Source: Candidatus Bathyarchaeota archaeon (GTDB lineage Archaea > Thermoproteota > Bathyarchaeia > TCS64). From it: DNA of 9,434 bases. The notes below the pieces were generated by a model, which worked only from the letters and a program-made list of their open reading frames with translations, searched no databases and was not told the origin of the DNA. Position numbers and translations under genes: made by a program. The stretch is taken from positions 1 to 9,434 of the forward strand of contig DUKA01000090.1 of assembly GCA_013329615.1 (NCBI GenBank), written 5' to 3'. Below, in pieces: positions 5,832 to 9,434 of this stretch; position 1 is the first letter of the stretch; each line of letters starts with the position of its first letter.

Positions 5832-7295
5832 ATGGCACCCCCAAGGGTCATCATCGGCATGATGATGCACGAGACGAACACCTTCAGCACCGTCACGACG
5901 ACGCTTGAGGACTTTGAGCCGCTCTACGGCGAGGAGCTATTAAAGGCGCTGAAGGGCACGAAGTCGGGCATCGGCGGATTCCTCGACGTTCTGGAGAAGC
6001 ACGGCGCCGAGGTCATCCCGTCGATGGGCGCCGGCGCGACCCCCTCGGGCCCACTCGCGGACAGGGACTTCAAGAAGATAGTCGACACCATCGTCAAGGC
6101 CGTGAAGGACGCGGGCAAGGTGGACGGCATCCTGCTCGCCCTGCACGGGGCCATGATCTCGGAGAAGGAGCCCGACGCCGAGGCCGCCCTCCTCAAGAAG
6201 ATACGAAAAGCCGTAGGCAAGAACGTGCCAATCATCATCACCCTCGACCTACACGGCCTCATCTCCAAGCCCATGGTCGACAACTGCGACGCCATATTCG
6301 GCTACGACACAAACCCCCACGTGGACATGTACGAGAGAGGCGTCGAGGCCGCCGAGACACTCATCAATACAATCAATGGAGAGATACGCCCCGTCATCGC
6401 CTTCAAAAAGCTCCCCATGCTCCCACCAACCATCAACCAGAGGACCACCGAAGGCCCCATGGTCAAGCTCCTCGAGAAGGCGCGCCGATACGAGAAGCAG
6501 AAGGGCGTAATCAACGTCTGCATCTTCCCAGCCTTCGCCTACACTGACGTTGAACGAGTCGGATCGGCAGTCGTAGCCGTAACCGACGGCGACGGAGAAC
6601 TGGCGCAGAGGATCAGCGATGAGCTTGGGGAGGAGATGTTCGCACGCAGGGAGGAGTTCCTAAAGAAACTCACACCCATCAAGGAGGCGGTGGACAGAGT
6701 GATGAAGGCACCCGAGGGACCCATCGTCCTCGCCGACGTCGCCGACAACCCCGGCGGAGGCAGCCCAGGAGACGGCACCGAGATACTCAGGGAACTCATA
6801 AAGAGGAAGGCGAAGAACGTGGGCGTCGCCTGCATAAAGGACCCCGAGGCCGTCGCCAAGGCGATAAAGGTCGGCGTCCTAGGCCAGCTAGAGATGTTTA
6901 TCGGCGGCAAGACCGACCACTACCACGGAGACCCAATCCCGGTCAAGGGCGTCGTCCGCACGATCACCGACGGGCGCTTCGTCTGCAAGGCGGGCGCCGT
7001 CGGCGTCACCGAAAACGTCGGACGCACCGCCGTCATCGACATCGACGGGATAGAAGTCATACTGACCGAGAGGAGCCACGCCCCGAACGACCCCGAGATA
7101 TACAGGCGCAACGGCATCGAACCACGCGACAAGAAGATACTCGTCCTAAAGAGCCGAGGCCACTTCCGCGCCGCCTACGAGCCCTTCAGCAAAGGCGTCA
7201 TCGAGGTCGACGGCCCCGGGCTCACGACACCCAACCTGAGCAGGTTCACATTCACGAAGATACCCCACCCCATGTGGCCCTTCGACAAGATATGA
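5832..7295 (+). CDS. M81-family metallopeptidase, MlrC domain protein
   Basis: The product has 487 residues, the normal length for the MlrC (microcystinase C) family. The N-terminal metallopeptidase part (DUF1485-type) opens with MMHETNTFS (11-19, E14) and contains LLALHGAM (101-108), then ITLDLHGLIS with D139 and H141, and TNPHVD with H163. The D-x-H...H spacing of 22 residues equals that of the zinc ligands I recall for bacterial MlrC (D167, H169, H191). The C-terminal MlrC_C part includes LADVADNPGGGSPGDGT and RSHAPNDPEIYRRNGIEP. Bacterial MlrC degrades linearised microcystin peptides, but most relatives have unknown substrates, so a toxin role should not be assumed. No signal peptide. ATG at 5832 with a leaderless promoter; transcribed alone. 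It follows another metal amidase (M20) across the tRNA gene, hinting at peptide catabolism. Confidence 0.93.
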   Translation: MAPPRVIIGMMMHETNTFSTVTTTLEDFEPLYGEELLKALKGTKSGIGGFLDVLEKHGAEVIPSMGAGATPSGPLADRDFKKIVDTIVKAVKDAGKVDGILLALHGAMISEKEPDAEAALLKKIRKAVGKNVPIIITLDLHGLISKPMVDNCDAIFGYDTNPHVDMYERGVEAAETLINTINGEIRPVIAFKKLPMLPPTINQRTTEGPMVKLLEKARRYEKQKGVINVCIFPAFAYTDVERVGSAVVAVTDGDGELAQRISDELGEEMFARREEFLKKLTPIKEAVDRVMKAPEGPIVLADVADNPGGGSPGDGTEILRELIKRKAKNVGVACIKDPEAVAKAIKVGVLGQLEMFIGGKTDHYHGDPIPVKGVVRTITDGRFVCKAGAVGVTENVGRTAVIDIDGIEVILTERSHAPNDPEIYRRNGIEPRDKKILVLKSRGHFRAAYEPFSKGVIEVDGPGLTTPNLSRFTFTKIPHPMWPFDKI

Positions 7296-7332
7296 CAAAA
7301 ACCCGAGCCACCAAATTTGTTTAATACGCGCA

Positions 7333-7338
7333 TTTTTT
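7333..7338 (+). terminator. T-run after the MlrC-family gene
   Basis: A run of six T lies 38 nt past the stop codon, within an AT-rich stretch that also contains AAATTTGTTTAA. No hairpin precedes it. Archaeal polymerase can terminate at such runs. It lies directly before the TATA box of the next gene. Confidence 0.4.
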
Positions 7339-7341
7339 ACC

Positions 7342-7350
7342 TTTTTTAAA
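7342..7350 (+). promoter_or_regulatory. TATA box of the winged-helix regulator
   Basis: TTTTTTAAA is centred about 30 nt before the ATG at 7376, so transcription should start around 7372 and leave a leader of only a few bases. The CCTTTTTTAAAC context closely repeats the box before the receiver-domain gene. Confidence 0.6.
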
Positions 7351-7375
7351 CGCAGAATTTGAATAATGGAGTAAT

Positions 7376-7720
7376 ATGTATCAACGCTCCGTTTTGCATT
7401 TATTATCGGAAGACTCGGGCTGCATCATGACAGGCAGGCGCTCCAAGATCGAGATATACCTCGCCGTACTCTCCGCCATCCAGGGCGGCGAGCCGAGGCC
7501 CACGAGGATCATGTACGCCGCCAACCTGTCGTGGAAGCCACTGAGACAGATACTCGACACCCTCGAACGGGAGGGACTCATCGAGAACATAGACCCCGAG
7601 AGGAGAGACGGGCGCTCTAAGAACCTATACGGCATAACCGAGAAGGGGCTCTCCATAATCAATTACTTCGAAAAGACGAACGACCTGCTGAAGATCGAGT
7701 CCATAATTGCATTAGATTAG
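7376..7720 (+). CDS. Winged helix-turn-helix transcriptional regulator, HTH_45-like
   Basis: A small soluble DNA-binding protein of 114 residues. From residue 19 it matches the archaeal HTH_45 pattern: RRSKIEIYLAVLSAI (first helix), the TRIMYAANLSWKPLRQILDT region at 43-62 (second helix and recognition helix), EREGLIENI (start of wing), then YGITEKGLSIINYFEKTNDLL (end of wing and last helix, which often dimerises). The target is unknown; such proteins often act on neighbouring or unrelated promoters. The TATA box supports ATG at 7376. An internal ATG at 7427 (residue 18, MTGRRSKIEIY) coincides with the usual family N-terminus, so the first 17 residues may be a lineage-specific extension. There is no ligand or receiver domain. 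The last codons overlap the stop of the convergent gene. Confidence 0.85.
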   Translation: MYQRSVLHLLSEDSGCIMTGRRSKIEIYLAVLSAIQGGEPRPTRIMYAANLSWKPLRQILDTLEREGLIENIDPERRDGRSKNLYGITEKGLSIINYFEKTNDLLKIESIIALD

Positions 7721-8109
7721 AGATCCTTGCGGTCGTCTTTCACGAGGTTCCTCGACAGGACATCGAGTGGACCGGGTGTCTCACTAACCTCGTGCATCAC
7801 CTTCACCTGCTCACGTAGAGTCTCCACCACGTCGTCCATGTAGAGGGGTGGCGGCACGACGCTGTTGTACAGGACACCCGCCGCCATTATGCCCGCTCCG
7901 GCCACATCGGAGATACATGTCGGCTCCGGGAACAACACCATCGCCAACCCAAAGTTTATCATGGCGTCGCCCGCCCCGCCGTAGTCGTGGTCCCTGAGCC
8001 GGCTAACCTCTTCGAGGGCCTTATTTACTCCCACCGCCAGATTAGCGGCGTCCACGATCGACTCACCGATCTCCTTACTCGCCTTTGGAACTGGTTTATC
8101 ACGTTTCAA
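7717..8109 (-). CDS. Uncharacterised small protein encoded directly behind cdvC, with hydrophobic hairpin
   Basis: I do not firmly recognise this 130-residue protein. Layout: charged N-terminus; helical region 11-38 (KEIGESIVDAANLAVGVNKA continuing to RLRD); hydrophobic segment 47-60; a PEP turn (61-63); a second hydrophobic, small-residue-rich segment 66-86 with GAGIMAAG; a helix near 89-108; and a highly charged tail (VKDDRKDL). The two short apolar segments could form a membrane-inserted or re-entrant hairpin, or a buried soluble core. It starts with TTG at 8109: an in-frame TGA lies 9 nt upstream, and a Shine-Dalgarno AGGTGA ends 6 nt before the TTG. The gap to the cdvC stop is 10 nt, so the two are surely one transcript. 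It resembles short conserved thaumarchaeal-type hypotheticals from memory only. A role in membrane remodelling or division is inference from position. Confidence 0.75.
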   Translation of the reverse strand: MKRDKPVPKASKEIGESIVDAANLAVGVNKALEEVSRLRDHDYGGAGDAMINFGLAMVLFPEPTCISDVAGAGIMAAGVLYNSVVPPPLYMDDVVETLREQVKVMHEVSETPGPLDVLSRNLVKDDRKDL

Positions 8110-8115
8110 AATCCG

Positions 8116-8121
8116 TCACCT
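8116..8121 (-). promoter_or_regulatory. Shine-Dalgarno site overlapping the cdvC stop
   Basis: On the minus strand AGGTGA, complementary to the 16S rRNA 3' end, ends 6 nt before the TTG start at 8109 and overlaps the cdvC stop codon (8120-8122). It fixes the unusual TTG start and indicates coupled translation with cdvC. Confidence 0.7.
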
Positions 8122-9277
8122 AGAGTGCCTTGAACTGGTCGAACCACTTGTCATACTCATTTATCATCTCGTGGGATACGCTCGGCTTCCTGTTTGATAT
8201 TGTCCTCGTGAGGCCCTCCATGGAGATGGGGCGCGGCTTGGAGTCCGAGTTGTCCGCCCTCCCCGACTCGAAGAGCTCCCTGATGACCTCCTGACGGACG
8301 ACCTGACAGATGTCTTTGATGTCGCTGCCGCTGTAGCCCCCCGTTAAGCCGGTGATGGAGTGAAGGTCGATGTCGGGTGCAAGCTCCAGCTGTGCGCAGT
8401 ATAGTTCGAACAACTGAAGGCGCGTAGCGTAGTCGGGAAGGGGCGCCATTACCCTCTTCTGGAATCGCCGTATAAAGGCCCAGTCGAGGTCCCACGGCTT
8501 ATTCGTCGCCGCCACCACGTAGAGGTGGTAGTTCCTCCCCTTGTCCTGCAGCCCATCCATCTCCTTGAGGAACTGGTTCCTCATCCTCACCTCGCCCCCA
8601 ACCTCGTTCGTGTGGACGCCGAGTATGCTGTCAACCTCGTCGATGAAGATGATGACCGGCCTGCCGGCTATGGCTGTTCGACGCGCCCCGCCGAAGACCT
8701 TGGCCACGTTCTGCTCCGCAGCTCCGAGCCACTTCGACATGATGTTGGCGGGGTCGATCTGTATGAACTCGGCGTCGATCTCCGTCGCGACGGCGGCGGC
8801 GAGGAGCGTCTTGCCACAACCAGGGGGACCGAATAGGAGCAACCCGCGTGACCAACCCAGGGGGAAGAGATCGGGGCGCCTGACAGGGTAAACTATGACC
8901 TCCTTGATCGCCTTCTTGGCCTCGTAGAGCCCCGCCACCTCGCCCCAGAAGACATTCGGCTTCTGACTGGGCTCGGACTCGTCCTGCTCCTGAGACGAGC
9001 CGGTCTGCTTCGTCTCGAAGCTCGTGAAGCGCTCAATCCCGATCTCCCCGCCGTCCTCCGACTTCAGGAGGCGCATCCTCTCCTGGTAGGTAGTCACCTT
9101 CTCCACGTAGAACTTGTTGAAAGTGTAGTCGGGGTAGAGTTTGATGAGCCTGTTGAGCTGATCGACTGCCCTTCGGTACGCTTCTGCGGCCTTCTCGCGG
9201 TCCCCCGACTTGTCGTACTTCACCGCCTCGGTGGCGTACCTCATCGCCTCGCCTTCAAGCATCGAGGCAGTGCTCAT
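8120..9277 (-). CDS. cdvC: CdvC / Vps4-like AAA ATPase of the archaeal division machinery
   Basis: This ATPase disassembles ESCRT-III-like CdvB filaments at the division site. It has 385 residues, near the usual CdvC length. Residues 1-75 form an MIT domain of three helices (ASMLEGEAMRYATEAVKYDK, then DREKAAEAYRRAVDQLNRLI, then NKFYVEKVTTYQERMRLL), which binds MIM motifs of ESCRT-III proteins. A flexible Ser/Glu/Gln-rich linker (75-108) follows. The AAA module has Walker A GPPGCGKT (150-157), pore-loop residues SKWLG (181-185), Walker B IIFIDEVD (D213, E214), sensor 1 N259, and arginine-finger candidates R270 and R271. The C-terminal GGYSGSDIKDIC is sensor-2-like, and the final helix NEYDKWFDQF is typical of Vps4. 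ATG at 9277 overlaps the previous gene by 4 nt (ATGA) and has a strong Shine-Dalgarno. A small unknown gene follows 10 nt downstream. All catalytic residues are present. Confidence 0.95.
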   Translation of the reverse strand: MSTASMLEGEAMRYATEAVKYDKSGDREKAAEAYRRAVDQLNRLIKLYPDYTFNKFYVEKVTTYQERMRLLKSEDGGEIGIERFTSFETKQTGSSQEQDESEPSQKPNVFWGEVAGLYEAKKAIKEVIVYPVRRPDLFPLGWSRGLLLFGPPGCGKTLLAAAVATEIDAEFIQIDPANIMSKWLGAAEQNVAKVFGGARRTAIAGRPVIIFIDEVDSILGVHTNEVGGEVRMRNQFLKEMDGLQDKGRNYHLYVVAATNKPWDLDWAFIRRFQKRVMAPLPDYATRLQLFELYCAQLELAPDIDLHSITGLTGGYSGSDIKDICQVVRQEVIRELFESGRADNSDSKPRPISMEGLTRTISNRKPSVSHEMINEYDKWFDQFKAL

Positions 9278-9434
9278 GTAAGTGCCTCCTCGGTGCGGCG
9301 TCTCGCGCGCGCCACCTCCATCACCTCATCGACCTCGTCGGTGATGTCGACCCATGCCTCGGCCCCACCTCCGCCGCACTCTACCGCCTCGGCCTCAGGC
9401 ATCGACGCCAGCATCGGCGGTTCTGGGAAGGCAT
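9274..9434 (-). CDS. C-terminal 52 residues of an upstream gene, perhaps cdvB (ESCRT-III-like), partial
   Basis: A reading frame enters the window edge and ends at TGA 9274-9276, overlapping the cdvC start as ATGA. Visible sequence: a proline-containing stretch AFPEPPMLASMPEAEA, a glycine linker CGGGGAEA, then an acidic helix WVDITDEVDEVMEVARARRR and tail TEEALT. Codon use fits the neighbours and no stop interrupts it. In Crenarchaeota cdvB directly precedes cdvC, and CdvB ends in MIT-binding motifs that are either proline-rich (MIM2) or helical (MIM1). Both kinds of segment are suggested here, but neither matches a consensus exactly. The identification rests on gene order; another ESCRT-III paralogue or an unrelated protein is possible. 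Confidence 0.6.
   Translation of the reverse strand, partial: AFPEPPMLASMPEAEAVECGGGGAEAWVDITDEVDEVMEVARARRRTEEALT
9285..9291 (-). promoter_or_regulatory. Strong Shine-Dalgarno of cdvC
   Basis: GAGGAGG on the minus strand ends 7 nt before the cdvC ATG and lies inside the end of the upstream gene. It shows that this operon uses Shine-Dalgarno initiation internally, in contrast to the leaderless-type starts of the first genes in the window. Confidence 0.8.

Noticed and set aside
5832..7295. A microcystin or toxin degradation pathway
   Set aside because: Only the MlrC-type family is present, without MlrA, MlrB or MlrD. M81 relatives are widespread with unknown substrates.
7738..7787. MIM1-type MIT-binding motif in the C-terminal tail of the small protein behind cdvC (LDVLSRNLVK)
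   Set aside because: Leucine, Arg and Lys are present, but the spacing does not match the MIM1 consensus, so I do not claim it.
8525..8891. Plus-strand reading frames opposite cdvC
   Set aside because: They are antisense to the Walker A/B region of cdvC, show no recognisable domain, and arise from GC-rich codon bias.

Overview
The window is archaeal, from a GC-rich genome. The evidence is an archaeal (class I) CCA-adding enzyme beside a 2'-5' RNA ligase-like gene, a COG2112-type archaeal protein kinase, a HTH_45-type winged-helix regulator, and a CdvC/Vps4 cell-division ATPase with an N-terminal MIT domain. AT-rich TATA boxes lie about 25-34 nt ahead of most first start codons, which is the layout of leaderless or near-leaderless archaeal transcripts. 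CdvC together with a response-regulator receiver domain fits the TACK superphylum, and the Thaumarchaeota/Aigarchaeota (Nitrososphaeria) side better than classical Crenarchaeota. This placement is inference, not a phylogenetic result.

Region 1 (1-1637): a plus-strand receiver-domain protein whose phosphoacceptor Asp is replaced by Glu. It converges on a minus-strand EamA/DMT transporter, with a short palindrome and T-tract between their ends. Region 2 (1603-5626): a plus-strand run of thpR, cca, COG2112 kinase and M20 amidohydrolase. thpR and the transporter diverge from one shared TATA-like box. cca and the kinase overlap, and the kinase and M20 genes are 4 nt apart. Region 3 (5653-7295): a tRNA-Pro(GGG) gene with an encoded CCA end, then an apparently leaderless M81/MlrC-family metallopeptidase. 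Region 4 (7342-7720): a small winged-helix regulator. Region 5 (7717-9434, minus strand): a cell-division operon holding the tail of an upstream gene (perhaps cdvB/ESCRT-III), cdvC, and a 130-residue unrecognised protein with a short hydrophobic hairpin. The operon ends tail-to-tail with the regulator, their stop codons overlapping.

The RNA genes (thpR, cca, tRNA-Pro) and the two metal-dependent amidases (M20 and M81) suggest tRNA 3'-end maintenance next to peptide or amide catabolism. The most interesting lead is the small unknown gene co-expressed with cdvC. Its own Shine-Dalgarno sequence overlaps the cdvC stop codon, so it is a candidate membrane-associated partner of the archaeal ESCRT machinery. 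No mobile elements, CRISPR arrays or insertion sequences were seen, and no gene-free stretch exceeds about 100 bases.
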